Shown: positions 34,070-46,919, counted from the stretch's first letter. The stretch: 64,000 nt of DNA from Bromus sterilis (GCA_950022295.1 OX465601.1:110875501-110939500), one strand, 5' to 3'. Notes: generated from the letters alone by a model not told the origin. A program made the numbers and translations.

Positions 34070-37000
34070 TGGGTACCCTTCTCGTTAATTCCGTACCTGC
34101 TACTGTTTTATTCGATACAGGAGCATCGCATTCATTCTTGTCGGAAACATTTGCATTGTCGCATAATTTTACGCTTGAGGATATGAACCCACCGATGGTT
34201 GTCCGCACCCCGATAGGCCATGCCCACACCTCCAAGATAGTGCCCGGAACCATTGTTGAAATTGAAGGGATTGATTTCCGTGCTTCCCCCATCGTTCTGA
34301 AGTCTTCCACCATAGACCTCATTCTGGGAATGGATTGGTTGAAGTTCCACGATGCCGCACTTTATTGTGGCACCAAGTCTGTACAGCTTTTTCACCCCTC
34401 CGGTGGGATTGTTAACCACACCGCCCGAGTGACCCGTAATGCTGAAACACAGATCTTTATGATGAATGCTTTGAATGTCTCACCTTTGAAAGACATCGAG
34501 AACGTTCCGGTCGTTCGCGATTTTCCCGACGTCTTCCCAGAAGAACTGCCGGGAATACCCCCGATCAGAGAAGTTGAATTCGTCATCGACTTGAAGCCAG
34601 GCACTGTTCCTATTGCCAAGCGTCCTTACAAGATGCCGCCACATGAACTCCTTGAACTTAAGGAGGAAATCGACAAGGCACTTCAGAAAGGATTCATTCG
34701 CCCCAGTTCCTCAGCTTGGGGAGCACCTTCGCTCTTTGTCAAGAAGAGCGATGGGACAAACCGGTTGGTCCAAGATTATCGACCCATTAACCAAGCCACC
34801 ATCCAGAACAAATACCCACTTCCCCGGATCAACGATCTGTATGATCAACTTGCCGGATCCAAGGTGTTTTCTAAACTCGACTTGAGGTTGGGTTATCACC
34901 AAATCCGAGTCCGTGATGAGGACATTCCGAAGACTGCCTTCATTACTCGCTATGGTTCATACGAGTACACCGTCATGTCCTTTGGCTTAACCAATGCTCC
35001 AGCCACCTTCTCCAGATTGATGAATTATATTTTCATGGAGTACCTCGACCAGTTCGTCGTGGTTTATCTGGATGATATCTTGATATATTCCAAGAATGAA
35101 GAAGAACATGCTGAACATCTTCGTCTTATACTGGAGAAGCTTAGAGAACACAAGCTCTACGCTAAGTTTTCTAAGTGTGAGTTCTGGCTTCCCGAAGTAA
35201 CCTACCTTGGACATGTGATTTCCAAGGATGGCATTGCCGTCACCCCAGAACGTATCCAGGCTATTCTTGACTGGACTCCTCCCAAGACCGTCAAGCAAGT
35301 CCGCAGTTTTCTCGGGCTCGCTAGCTATTGCCGCCGTTTCGTCGAGAATTTTTCCAAGATTGCCAGGCCTCTGACTAATCTACTTCACAAAGGCGTCAAG
35401 TTTGAGTGGACAGATAAATGTCAAGAAAGTTTTCAAGCCCTCAAGGACAAGCTAACTTCTCCCCCGGTGCTTGCTCCCCCTGATACTCAGAAGGACTTCG
35501 TGATATATTGCGACGCGCCTCGTCAAGGATTAGGCTGTGTCCTATTACAAGAGCGCAATGTGATCGCTTATGGCTCTCGTCAGTTGCGTGCTCACGAAGA
35601 CAAATATCCAACACACGATCTCGAATTGGCAGCAGTAATTTATGCATTGAAGCTGTGGCGACATTACCTCGTTGGTAATCGTTGCGAGATCTACACCGAC
35701 CACCAAAGCCTGAAGTACTTGTTTACTCAGCCCGACCTGAATCTCCGCCAACAGAGATGGCTCGAGACAATAGCCGATTTTAACATGGATATTCATTACA
35801 CCCCTGGCAAAGCTAATGTGATGGCTGATGCCCTGAGCCGTAAAGCTTACTGTAGTGAACTTGAGGTGCAGCTAGAACAACCACCTCTGTATGAAGATTT
35901 TCAGAAGTTGAACCTCGAGATTGTTCCTCAAGGTTGTGCAAATAACCTGGTCATTGAACCGGATCTCGTCAAATCCGTCAAGTGTATACAGTTCTATGAT
36001 GATTTCGTACACAAGATTAAGCGCGATATCGCCAATGGGAGACCCTCACCCTTCACCCTTGATAGTAATGGTGCGGCGTTCTACCAGAACCGTTTAGTGG
36101 TTACTCACAGCAAGGGCAGGCATGAGAACCTGGATATGACCCCGAAGGTCATGAAAGCGGCTCATGATACCCCGTTGTCCATTCATCCTGGGAGCACCAA
36201 GATGTACCAAGACATTCGTCAGCAATTCTGGTGGCCCAACATGAAGCAAGACATTGCCCGATATGTTTCTGAATGTGACGTTTGCCGTCGCGTCAAGGGG
36301 GAACATCAAAAACCCTCTGGAAAACTACAACCACCTGAAATCCCTGTATGGAAGTGGGACAAAGTTCAGATGGACTTCGTCACCGGTTTTCCCCGATCCC
36401 AGAAAGGTAACGATGCTATCTTTGTCGTCATCGACCGGTTCTCCAAGGTTGCTCACTTTATACCAGTCAAGGAGAAGATCACGGCGGCTCAGTTAGCGGA
36501 ATTATATATCGCCCAGATCGTGTCGCTCCACGGTATTCCATTGGAGATTAGTTCAGATCGTGGCAGCCTTTTCACCTCAAGATATTGGCGGAGTTTCCAA
36601 GAAGCTCTGGGGACTACTCTGCATCTCAGCACCGCTTATCACCCCCAGTCACAGGGCCAAGTCGAACGCGTCAATCAAATACTTGAAGATATGCTTCGAG
36701 CTTGTGTCATCTCCTTCGGCAAGAAATGGGAGGAATCTCTTCCATTTGCTGAATTCTCGTACAACAATAGCTATCACGCTAGTCTGAAGATGGCACCCTA
36801 TGAAGTTCTCTATGGACGTAAGTGTCGGACCCCTCTGAGTTGATCAGAAACTGGGGAACGTGCACTCATTGGCCCGGATATTATTCAGCAAGCTGAAGAC
36901 CAAGTTCACGTCATCCGTGAACATTTGAAGGCCGCTCAGTCCCGCCAGAAGAGCAACTATGACCGCAAACACCGTGAAATGGGGTATCAACCTGGTGAAT

Positions 37001-37419
37001 ACGCTTACCTTCGTGTCACTCCCATGAGGGGCACTCATCGCTTCGGTATCAAGGGCAAGTTGGCTCCTCGCTACATTGGCCCGTTCCGTATCCTTTCCAG
37101 GAGTGGACCCGTGGCATACCGGTTGGAATTGCCGCCGAACCTCTCCCAAGTCCACGATGTCTTACATGTGTCGCAACTCCGTCGCTGCTTCAAGGATCCT
37201 ATCCGCGAAGTGGAGCATGATATGATCGAGCTGCAACAAGACTTAACTTATCGAGAACATCCGAGCCGCATTCTCGATCAGTCTGAACGCCGAACCCGCA
37301 ACAAGACCGTCAAGTTCCTCAAGGTTCAGTGGTCGAATCATTCTGAAGATGAGGCCACTTGGGAACGCGAAGATCGCCTTCGCGATGAATACCCCGATCT
37401 TTTCCTCGCTACCACTTAA
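33868..37419 (+). pseudogene. pol: Chromovirus pol, copy 1, with internal stop
   Basis: Same polyprotein as copy 2 (see 43566-46919): protease, RT, RNase H, integrase and chromodomain-like end. The frame is open from 33868 to a TGA at 36841-36843. There copy 2 has TGG (Trp at residue 926 of that protein, in the integrase C-terminal region just after the GRKCRTPLS motif). After the stop the same frame runs on to 37419. A translated product would lack the integrase C-terminus and the chromodomain. Another difference from copy 2 is Leu instead of Phe in DV(L/F)HVSQL. The useful part starts near 33985, after the gag/pol frame change. Confidence 0.9.
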
Positions 37420-37442
37420 ATTCTCGGGACGAGAATTCTTGT

Positions 37443-37455
37443 AGTGGGGGAGATT
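37443..37455 (+). other. Polypurine tract before LTR 2
   Basis: AGTGGGGGAGATTT directly before the LTR start TGTAACACC. It would prime plus-strand DNA synthesis. The same tract lies at 46943-46955 before LTR 3. Confidence 0.8.
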
Positions 37456-40400
37456 TGTAACACCCTCAGATGCCTGTAACAGTAATCATCATCACTGTTG
37501 ACTATCACTGTTTGTTAATCCCTGTTATTCCCTGACCTTAATCAAACTTTGCTTCTGCTCCATCCAAACCATGCTGGTTGGTAATCAAAACACAAAGCCC
37601 AATGCATTTTGCTCATCATGAAACCAAACCCTAGTTGAAACTACCTCAAATGGAAATTAAAACAAAAGTGCTCAAATAAAGTTGTTCCAAAAATCATGGA
37701 ACTATTTTTGTAAATTGCCTAAAATCATTACAATCATGTGGGACCAACTTTGATAATTTTGGAGTTGCAGAAAATTCCAAACAAATCAAACAGTAGGTTA
37801 AAACCCCTACTTTGAGCATTTAATATTTAAAATAAATACCTAATGAATTTATTTTGCTGCATAACTTTTTGTGGCACCTCAGTAATATATAAAACTAATT
37901 TACAAACACCAATTATATTTTTCAAAAATGCTAGGGTTAACAAATCAATTACAGAAAAGAATTTGAATAAACAGAAAACCAGAAAATGGGAAAAACCCTT
38001 AAACCTCGCCTGGGGCGAGGCCACCTCAGCCCAGCCCACCCCGGCCCGTCTTCCACCTCCCACCTGCCCCCATCACGTCCGCCACCTGCTCGACGCCGTG
38101 GCGCCGCCGTGGCCACGGGCGTCCCTGGAGCCCTCCCCTCCCTCACCTGCTCCCTCCCGCCATGGACCCGATAAGGCCAACCCCCGCAGCCCCCTGGACA
38201 ACTCCCCCACCCCATTCCCCTCCTCCTCCTCTCGCCGACGTCGGGGAAAGCTTTCCCGAGTGCCACCGTCGCCATGGCAGTGAGCTCACGCGGCCAGTGA
38301 GCTCGCGACGCCACCCCGCCGTGTCCAGCGTGTCTCTCGTCGTCGTCCTCGTCTCCGAGCGGAAGGAATCGAGGCGGGAGCCTCCACCCCGAGCCCACGG
38401 TCATCTTCCCCAACTCCGGCCGCCGCGACGTCGCGGAGGAAATCCGGCGCCACCCCGACGCCACCGAGGCCGCTCTCTGCACCGTTACGTTCCTGGTGAG
38501 CTCCTGCGCCTCCCCCAACTCCTCGACGAGCCGTTTGTGCCCTGTAGCCCACCCCGCCATTAGGGCAGAAGCGCCTCGCCGCCGGCGAGCTCTCCACCGT
38601 GTCCTGGAGCACGCTTTTGGCGCACGGTACGCGTCACGCGGGTGCCCGCGCCCCCCTCGTTCGAATGCGCTAAGCCACACCCCTCGCAGCACCGTAGGTC
38701 GTCGTCGTCGTCGTCTTCACCCGGAGGTTTCCGCCGTCACCGTCGATGTCGCGCTCCGCTCCGGCCACCCCCGACACCCCCGCTACCTCAAATCGAACGC
38801 GCAGGTCGCCAAGAACCCGTAGCCACCAGCGGCGCTCCAAACCGTGCCCGGATTCGAGCGCGGGCTCGGCCTCGCCGGAGTCCAGCCGCCGGCGAGCTCC
38901 TACGGTGGCTGCCAGGTGGGCCCGCTGGATTAGCCCCTAATCCCCACTGACAGTGGACCCCCCCGGCTAATTACCGTGTTAGGTTAACTGAGTGGATTAA
39001 CAGGAAATAATACCCCTCCCAGTCGCTGACAGGTGGGTCCCCTCTAAATAATTAACTAAATGATTTAGGTTAATCCAATTAATTAAGCACTAGTCACTGA
39101 CATGTGGGTCCAGAGGCATTTTTCCAATTTAATTATATGTTTTATAAATAACAGAGGCTGACATGTGGGTCCCACATGTCAGCACTGTTCTGGATAAGGT
39201 TGTGGATAATGTTTTGGATAATGCTAAATAAATAATAAAAGAAATCCAGAAAATCATTTAAATTGATTTAAACTTTGAAATTCAATAACTTTTGAACCGT
39301 AACTCGGATTCAAAAACTTTATACATGAAAGTTGATCAGAAAAATACAACGAATACGAATACGCTATCCGTATGTCTACCACCCCCCTCTAACACTACGA
39401 ACATCGAACATTCCCCCTCTGGACCGTCTGTCCGATAAATTGTCCGGTACTGTTAGAGTGCCCGGATGAATTTATTCCGAACACGAAAGTTGTCCGGAAT
39501 GGTTCAAATAGCACGGATACACCCCCCCTTATGTTGTACCGGTAACCACGACACCTCCGGCTTGATCCTTCCCCCTCCGGACACCCTGTCCGGTAATCAC
39601 CCGGAGCCGGTAGTTCATCCTCAGACGAATTCCCGCTCCGAGCCTATTCCATTGCACTGCGTTAGAACAACGTTAACTTTTCATCTGTCATGTCGTGCAT
39701 ATGTTTGTATATTATTGTTGTGTATTTATTATTTCTTCCCCCTTTAATCTCCGGTAGACCCCGCTGCTGCCGTCGACTACACCGCTGCTGAGTACGTCTA
39801 CGTCGTCGACGACCCTACTACTACCGTCGAGCTTGCAGGCAAGCAGAGCCATTCTCTTCCCCAGATATCGCCTATCTTTCCGTACATTTCTTGCACTAGG
39901 CATTGATACTGCTGCTGCTACGATTACAATCCTATTCAATTGCATAGCCTGATTTTGTCGCCCCTTGATGTGCCTTCCTTTATCCTATGCTGCCTATTAT
40001 TATTATTATGCATTATTCAGCAGTGAACCCTGCGCATTGTTAGCTAGGATTAGATAGAGGGCCGTGATCACTCAGGGGAGTGAACGCGGATACAAATATT
40101 ATAACTGCACAGGTACGGTACAATGCAGACACCGTCTAAGGCCCCTACCTGGGTTATGCCTAGTCACCTCAAGTGTGAGCCATCAAGGAGTAATCCTTGT
40201 ACTCCACTCGAGGCTGACTTTGTCTTACCGCCATAGGGTCCTGAACGACGGTTGTCCTTCAGGTAAGAAGTCGGGCGACCCAACGGTGCCCGCGAGAGGT
40301 ATTGCGACGGGACGACAGGGAGGGCACGACCAGTGTACCGGTGTGCTTGGCCCCTGATCGTTGGCCGCGAGAGTTACCAACCCACGAAAGTCGAGCTCCT

Positions 40401-41806
40401 CCCGGAGCACACGCGAGACAAGGTAAGGAGACGGTTCACCTTGTTGGTAACCGCAGTGACTTGGTGGGACGACGGGGCAGGCACCGATGTACTGGTGGTC
40501 CTGGCTGCTGTCGTTGTCCGCGGGTCGGTTAAGTCGAGGCAACGATAACGGTTGTCACGCAGGTTAATTAAAATGCTAAATGGTTCAGTGAATGTCTTGA
40601 GTTGGCTATATGCCATGTACGCACTACCTACCCGTGGGAACTACAAGTTATGGGCTCCTCCGCTTCTTAGTGTCGTCCGAGGACTCTTCAGACGTCAGCA
40701 GTACCGCGGGCTGATTGCCGGGAAGTGGTGTTGTCTTATTTGCCGCGGCGTGTGATTTGTATTTGCTTTGATTTAACTTCACCGGCCAGTCACGCACCGT
40801 GCAGGAGTACGTCGGGGTTAGGGTCCAAAGCCCCGCGTACATAGGATATAGTCCGGCGGATGACCTCTCTGTTGAGTTTGAAAGATGGGCTATGAAGTGT
40901 CGGATAGCCTCGGTGGAGCGTTCCCTAACAAGGTTCCCGCCACCCTGGAGATCCGTGCGTGTAGCGTAACACAAGTGCACCCCTGCAGGGAAGAATTGAT
41001 CTATCGATAGCCGTGTCCACGGTAACAGGACGCTTTATGCTGAAGCTGGATCTTACCACTAGAAACTATTATTAAACTGTATGGTTCCGGGTTCTTTTCC
41101 TCGCGGGGATGTCGAGGAGGTGAACTCGGAGGCATTGTTAATTATTACAACTTATTATTATTCAATGTTGCAGCAACTTCTGCTTCATTGCTACTTTGTT
41201 GCTTTATATAAATTGTTGGCTGATTCTTACCTCATGCTGCAAGACATCGTCGGAAGATGCTAGTCTTCGATAGGCCTAGCTTCTTACCCTTGCTCTGAAT
41301 TTCTTTCTTTCAGTCCACTAAATACAGCCTCTTCATTCCGTTGATACAATGCATAATGCTTAGTAGCGGACGTAAGACTCGCGGGTATACTAGATACTCA
41401 CCTGCTTTATTTCCTTTACTGTTTTGCCTGATCGGCCGCTGCAGCCGACGTTGGAGCTCAGGAGCAGGAGTACCCCGGAGGTGCCTACTACGACGTCGAG
41501 TTCCCCGTTGACCAGGAGTAGTACTGTGGATCCCAGGCAGGAGGCCTCGCCTTTTCGTTCTGTATCTCTGATGTGATTTGTGCTAGCCTTCTTAAGGCAA
41601 AACTTGACTAACTATGTCTGTACTCAGATATTATGGCTTGTATGACTTATATATTCGGGTCTGTGTGACCCCCTCTATTGTAATATATTTGTTTATCCTT
41701 TTGTGTTTAGTGTTGTGCTGTGATATTATCACCGTGGCACCCTAATCTCAGTCGTGTACCCTGTGTGTATGATTACTGTACACGGTCTGATTTTGGGGGC
41801 GTCACA
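37456..41806 (+). repeat. LTR 2 (middle, shared) of the chromovirus array
   Basis: 4351 bp. It shares the 3-bp and 4-bp insertions and several substitutions with LTR 3 against LTR 1, and has its own private changes. It serves as the 3' LTR of copy 1 and the 5' LTR of copy 2; there is no target duplication around it. Confidence 0.95.
39157..39183. promoter_or_regulatory. Perfect 27-bp palindrome with a TCP-type core in the LTR
   Basis: Arms GCTGACATGTGGG with a single central T, containing GTGGGTCCCAC. Class II TCP transcription factors are known to bind GTGGNCCC-type sites. LTR 3 has the same palindrome at 48658-48684. LTR 1 has lost 4 bp from one arm (near 29661). Binding is an inference from the motif only. 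Confidence 0.5.
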
Positions 41807-41809
41807 AGT

Positions 41810-41821
41810 TGGTATCAGAGC
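41810..41821 (+). other. Primer-binding site, copy 2
   Basis: TGGTATCAGAGC 3 bp after the end of LTR 2, identical to copy 1. The leader 41822-42462 that follows is noncoding and almost identical to copy 1. Confidence 0.9.
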
Positions 41822-42462
41822 CGACTGCCTGTAGGAAGCCACCCCACCACTACCTGGTCGAAGTTGAGTCTAGACTTTGAAAAACTATTTTTCTAACTTA
41901 ATATTTGGCTTACGGGCCCACATCGATGTCACTACGTGTGATATCTATGGTATTAGGATCCTTTTCTCCTTACCTATGCTCTGGGAATCTACTCTCTTAT
42001 CCTTGCTGGTAAGTTTTACAAAAGCTGACATTAGGATCACGTTCTCTTGATTCCACCCGGCGTTTTTCTGGTGCATCCCCCATTGATTGAGTCGTGTTGC
42101 AGGCGTCGTACGCCAGATCCCAGACCGCGGATCCCATTCTCATTCTGGGCAGGCCGCGCGTTCTCTGGCATCAACTCCTGTGACCAACAGTTTTCTTGCG
42201 GCGTGATTGACATAGTGGAATCTATGTCGCGTCGTGTAATCCTTACCGCGGTCTGCGCGCCGCCTAGAGAGTCCTTTTTCCTTAATTTCTACGACGTTAC
42301 GCTGCCCGATTTTCGGTTGGTTCTATGTGTGGATGTGTATGTCTTATATGACTACTCCTATATATCCGCGCCTCTTCCTTGTTGTCGCTTTACCTCTTAC
42401 TCATTTCCGGTATTTTCGTTAAGTTGTTCATCGCTGAAATACCCCTGTTAAATTCTAGCAGG

Positions 42463-43569
42463 ATGGCTGGTCGTGGTGGTCGTGGTTGTGGTCGTGCTGC
42501 CAACGACCCACCTCCGCCGCCGGATTACATGGCCGCGATGATGCAGCAGTTCGAGATGAACCGTCAGTTCATGCAGAATATCATGGCTCAGTTCCCCCAG
42601 CCGAATCAGAATGGGCACCACCATCAGCATGCCACCGTGACTCTGCACGACTTCACCCGCCTCAACCCCACTATGTTCCGCAACACTGTTCAGCCGCTGG
42701 ATGCTGATGACTGGCTTCGCGACATCACTCACGAGCTGGAGTCTGCTAATGTCGATCCAGCCGACTATGTGAACTTTGCGTCTTATCATCTGAAAGGCGC
42801 CGCTGCTCAGTGGTGGAGCACCCACAAGCGTTCCCTGCCAGTCGGAGAAGTCATCACTTGGGATGAATTTCAGTCTGCTTTTCGCGGTCGCTACATTCCT
42901 CAGGGGATCATGGACCGTAAGGCGGAAGAATTCCGCAACCTCACTCAGGGTGACATGACCGTTGAAGCCTATCAGCGCGAGTTCCTTAACCTCTCTCGCT
43001 ATGCGGAAGAAGAGATCGCCACTGATGCTCGTAGGCAGCAGAAGTTCCGTCGTGGCCTCAACCCAGAACTCAGGCTCGCTCTTGCCGTTCATGATTTCGC
43101 CAACTTCGCCACCATGGTGAACAAGGCTATCACCGTCGAGACTGCCCAGATGGAGCACAAGACCTCTCTGAAGCGTTATCGTGACGTTGGCTCATCTTCG
43201 GGCGCAACGCAGAAGCGTCGTATCTGGCTCCCTACCAGTTTGACCCACTCAGCTTCCCCTGCTCCAAGGCCGTCTTATGCTGCACCCCGTCTGCCTCCGC
43301 CACCGCAGTTGCCAAGAGCTCTGCCTGCACCACCCAATGCTACCCCACTTCGTCCTCAGGATGGATTATGCTTCACGTGCCGCCAACCGGGGCATTTTTC
43401 CAGAGAGTGTCCCCTGAAACAGAAGCAACTGGTAGTTCACCCCGCTGGCCGTGGAAATGGTCGTGGCAACAACCGGACCCCAACTATAATACTGGGTCTG
43501 CTGCTCATACTCGTGGTCACGCGAACAATATCAGTGTTGATTAAGCTCAACAACAACCCGCTACCGTGA
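42463..43569 (+). CDS. gag: Chromovirus gag, copy 2
   Basis: 368 residues, the same domains as copy 1 at 32963-34069, with only conservative or silent differences in the core. It overlaps the start of the open pol frame by 4 bp (43566-43569). Like copy 1 it is cut off from pol by a frame change near 43485. Start chosen as for copy 1. Confidence 0.88.
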   Translation: MAGRGGRGCGRAANDPPPPPDYMAAMMQQFEMNRQFMQNIMAQFPQPNQNGHHHQHATVTLHDFTRLNPTMFRNTVQPLDADDWLRDITHELESANVDPADYVNFASYHLKGAAAQWWSTHKRSLPVGEVITWDEFQSAFRGRYIPQGIMDRKAEEFRNLTQGDMTVEAYQREFLNLSRYAEEEIATDARRQQKFRRGLNPELRLALAVHDFANFATMVNKAITVETAQMEHKTSLKRYRDVGSSSGATQKRRIWLPTSLTHSASPAPRPSYAAPRLPPPPQLPRALPAPPNATPLRPQDGLCFTCRQPGHFSRECPLKQKQLVVHPAGRGNGRGNNRTPTIILGLLLILVVTRTISVLIKLNNNPLP

Positions 43570-46500
43570 TGGGTACCCTTCTCGTTAATTCCGTACCTGC
43601 TACTGTTTTATTCGATACAGGAGCATCGCATTCATTCTTGTCGGAAACATTTGCATTGTCGCATAATTTTACGCTTGAGGATATGAACCCACCGATGGTT
43701 GTCCGCACCCCGATAGGCCATGCCCACACCTCCAAGATAGTTCCCGGAACCATTGTTGAAATTGAAGGGATTGATTTCCGTGCTTCCCCCATCGTTCTGA
43801 AGTCTTCCACCATAGACCTCATTCTGGGAATGGATTGGTTGAAGTTCCACGATGCCGCACTTTATTGTGGCACCAAGTCTGTACATCTTTTCCACCCCTC
43901 CGGTGGGATTGTTAACCACACCGCCCGAGTGACCCCTAATGCTGAAACACAGATCTTTATGATGAATGCTTTGAATGTCTCACCTTTGAAAGACATCGAG
44001 AACGTTCCGGTCGTTCGCGATTTTCCCGACGTCTTCCCAGAAGAACTGCCGGGAATACCCCCGATCAGAGAAGTTGAATTCGTCATCGACTTGAAGCCAG
44101 GCACTGTTCCTATTGCCAAGCGTCCTTACAAGATGCCGCCACATGAACTCCTTGAACTTAAGGAGGAAATCGACAAGGCACTTCAGAAAGGATTCATTCG
44201 CCCCAGTTCCTCAGCTTGGGGAGCACCTTCGCTCTTTGTCAAGAAGAGCGATGGGACAAACCGGTTGGTCCAAGATTATCGACCCATTAACCAAGCCACC
44301 ATCCAGAACAAATACCCACTTCCCCGGATCAACGATCTGTATGATCAACTTGCCGGATCCAAGGTGTTTTCTAAACTCGACTTGAGGTTGGGTTATCACC
44401 AAATCCGAGTCCGTGATGAGGACATTCCGAAGACTGCCTTCATTACTCGCTATGGTTCATACGAGTACACCGTCATGTCCTTTGGCTTAACCAATGCTCC
44501 AGCCACCTTCTCCAGATTGATGAATTATATTTTCATGGAGTACCTCGACCAGTTCGTCGTGGTTTATCTGGATGATATCTTGATATATTCCAAGAATGAA
44601 GAAGAACATGCTGAACATCTTCGTCTTATACTGGAGAAGCTTAGAGAACACAAGCTCTACGCTAAGTTTTCTAAGTGTGAGTTCTGGCTTCCCGAAGTAA
44701 CCTACCTTGGACATGTGATTTCCAAGGATGGCATTGCCGTCACCCCAGAACGTATCCAGGCTATTCTTGACTGGACTCCTCCCAAGACCGTCAAGCAAGT
44801 CCGCAGTTTTCTCGGGCTCGCTAGCTATTGCCGCCGTTTCGTCGAGAATTTTTCCAAGATTGCCAGGCCTCTGACTAATCTACTTCACAAAGGCGTCAAG
44901 TTTGAGTGGACAGATAAATGTCAAGAAAGTTTTCAAGCCCTCAAGGACAAGCTAACTTCTCCCCCGGTGCTTGCTCCCCCTGATACTCAGAAGGACTTCG
45001 TGATATATTGCGACGCGCCTCGTCAAGGATTAGGCTGTGTCCTATTACAAGAGCGCAATGTGATCGCTTATGGCTCTCGTCAGTTGCGTGCTCACGAAGA
45101 CAAATATCCAACACACGATCTCGAATTGGCAGCAGTAATTTATGCATTGAAGCTGTGGCGACATTACCTCGTTGGTAATCGTTGCGAGATCTACACCGAC
45201 CACCAAAGCCTGAAGTACTTGTTTACTCAGCCCGACCTGAATCTCCGCCAACAGAGATGGCTCGAGACAATAGCCGATTTTAACATGGATATTCATTACA
45301 CCCCTGGCAAAGCTAATGTGATGGCTGATGCCCTGAGCCGTAAAGCTTACTGTAGTGAACTTGAGGTGCAGCTAGAACAACCACCTCTGTATGAAGATTT
45401 TCAGAAGTTGAACCTCGAGATTGTTCCTCAAGGTTGTGCAAATAACCTGGTCATTGAACCGGATCTCGTCAAATCCGTCAAGTGTATACAGTTCTATGAT
45501 GATTTCGTACACAAGATTAAGCGCGATATCGCCAATGGGAGACCCTCACCCTTCACCCTTGATAGTAATGGTGCGGCGTTCTACCAGAACCGTTTAGTGG
45601 TTACTCACAGCAAGGGCAGGCATGAGAACCTGGATATGACCCCGAAGGTCATGAAAGCGGCTCATGATACCCCGTTGTCCATTCATCCTGGGAGCACCAA
45701 GATGTACCAAGACATTCGTCAGCAATTCTGGTGGCCCAACATGAAGCAAGACATTGCCCGATATGTTTCTGAATGTGACGTTTGCCGTCGCGTCAAGGGG
45801 GAACATCAAAAACCCTCTGGAAAACTACAACCACCTGAAATCCCTGTATGGAAGTGGGACAAAGTTCAGATGGACTTCGTCACCGGTTTTCCCCGATCCC
45901 AGAAAGGTAACGATGCTATCTTTGTCGTCATCGACCGGTTCTCCAAGGTTGCTCACTTTATACCAGTCAAGGAGAAGATCACGGCGGCTCAGTTAGCGGA
46001 ATTATATATCGCCCAGATCGTGTCGCTCCACGGTATTCCATTGGAGATTAGTTCAGATCGTGGCAGCCTTTTCACCTCAAGATATTGGCGGAGTTTCCAA
46101 GAAGCTCTGGGGACTACTCTGCATCTCAGCACCGCTTATCACCCCCAGTCACAGGGCCAAGTCGAACGCGTCAATCAAATACTTGAAGATATGCTTCGAG
46201 CTTGTGTCATCTCCTTCGGCAAGAAATGGGAGGAATCTCTTCCATTTGCTGAATTCTCGTACAACAATAGCTATCACGCTAGTCTGAAGATGGCACCCTA
46301 TGAAGTTCTCTATGGACGTAAGTGTCGGACCCCTCTGAGTTGGTCAGAAACTGGGGAACGTGCACTCATTGGCCCGGATATTATTCAGCAAGCTGAAGAC
46401 CAAGTTCACGTCATCCGTGAACATTTGAAGGCCGCTCAGTCCCGCCAGAAGAGCAACTATGACCGCAAACACCGTGAAATGGGGTATCAACCTGGTGAAT

Positions 46501-46919
46501 ACGCTTACCTTCGTGTCACTCCCATGAGGGGCACTCATCGCTTCGGTATCAAGGGCAAGTTGGCTCCTCGCTACATTGGCCCGTTCCGTATCCTTTCCAG
46601 GAGTGGACCCGTGGCATACCGGTTGGAATTGCCGCCGAACCTCTCCCAAGTCCACGATGTCTTCCATGTGTCGCAACTCCGTCGCTGCTTCAAGGATCCT
46701 ATCCGCGAAGTGGAGCATGATATGATCGAGCTGCAACAAGACTTAACTTATCGAGAACATCCGAGCCGCATTCTCGATCAGTCTGAACGCCGAACCCGCA
46801 ACAAGACCGTCAAGTTCCTCAAGGTTCAGTGGTCGAATCATTCTGAAGATGAGGCCACTTGGGAACGCGAAGATCGCCTTCGCGATGAATACCCCGATCT
46901 TTTCCTCGCTACCACTTAA
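43566..46919 (+). CDS. pol: Chromovirus pol, copy 2 (protease-RT-RNase H-integrase-chromodomain)
   Basis: 1117 residues without stop. Protease DTGAS at 17-21; RT with LDLRLGYHQI and YLDD at 334-337; RNase H with D483, E520, D545 and D588; integrase with H700, H707, C737 and C740 zinc-binding residues and the catalytic triad D770, D831, E867 (35 residues between the last two). A C-terminal chromodomain-like segment follows (about 1062-1112, FLKVQWSN…EATWE). These enzymes copy the RNA into DNA and insert it; chromodomains of this type are thought to steer integration to heterochromatin. The first Met here need not be the true start: a TAA at 43542-43544, where copy 1 has GAA, separates this frame from its upstream part, and the gag/pol frame change lies just before. 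All catalytic residues are present, so this is the better preserved pol. Confidence 0.92.
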   Translation: MMGTLLVNSVPATVLFDTGASHSFLSETFALSHNFTLEDMNPPMVVRTPIGHAHTSKIVPGTIVEIEGIDFRASPIVLKSSTIDLILGMDWLKFHDAALYCGTKSVHLFHPSGGIVNHTARVTPNAETQIFMMNALNVSPLKDIENVPVVRDFPDVFPEELPGIPPIREVEFVIDLKPGTVPIAKRPYKMPPHELLELKEEIDKALQKGFIRPSSSAWGAPSLFVKKSDGTNRLVQDYRPINQATIQNKYPLPRINDLYDQLAGSKVFSKLDLRLGYHQIRVRDEDIPKTAFITRYGSYEYTVMSFGLTNAPATFSRLMNYIFMEYLDQFVVVYLDDILIYSKNEEEHAEHLRLILEKLREHKLYAKFSKCEFWLPEVTYLGHVISKDGIAVTPERIQAILDWTPPKTVKQVRSFLGLASYCRRFVENFSKIARPLTNLLHKGVKFEWTDKCQESFQALKDKLTSPPVLAPPDTQKDFVIYCDAPRQGLGCVLLQERNVIAYGSRQLRAHEDKYPTHDLELAAVIYALKLWRHYLVGNRCEIYTDHQSLKYLFTQPDLNLRQQRWLETIADFNMDIHYTPGKANVMADALSRKAYCSELEVQLEQPPLYEDFQKLNLEIVPQGCANNLVIEPDLVKSVKCIQFYDDFVHKIKRDIANGRPSPFTLDSNGAAFYQNRLVVTHSKGRHENLDMTPKVMKAAHDTPLSIHPGSTKMYQDIRQQFWWPNMKQDIARYVSECDVCRRVKGEHQKPSGKLQPPEIPVWKWDKVQMDFVTGFPRSQKGNDAIFVVIDRFSKVAHFIPVKEKITAAQLAELYIAQIVSLHGIPLEISSDRGSLFTSRYWRSFQEALGTTLHLSTAYHPQSQGQVERVNQILEDMLRACVISFGKKWEESLPFAEFSYNNSYHASLKMAPYEVLYGRKCRTPLSWSETGERALIGPDIIQQAEDQVHVIREHLKAAQSRQKSNYDRKHREMGYQPGEYAYLRVTPMRGTHRFGIKGKLAPRYIGPFRILSRSGPVAYRLELPPNLSQVHDVFHVSQLRRCFKDPIREVEHDMIELQQDLTYREHPSRILDQSERRTRNKTVKFLKVQWSNHSEDEATWEREDRLRDEYPDLFLATT

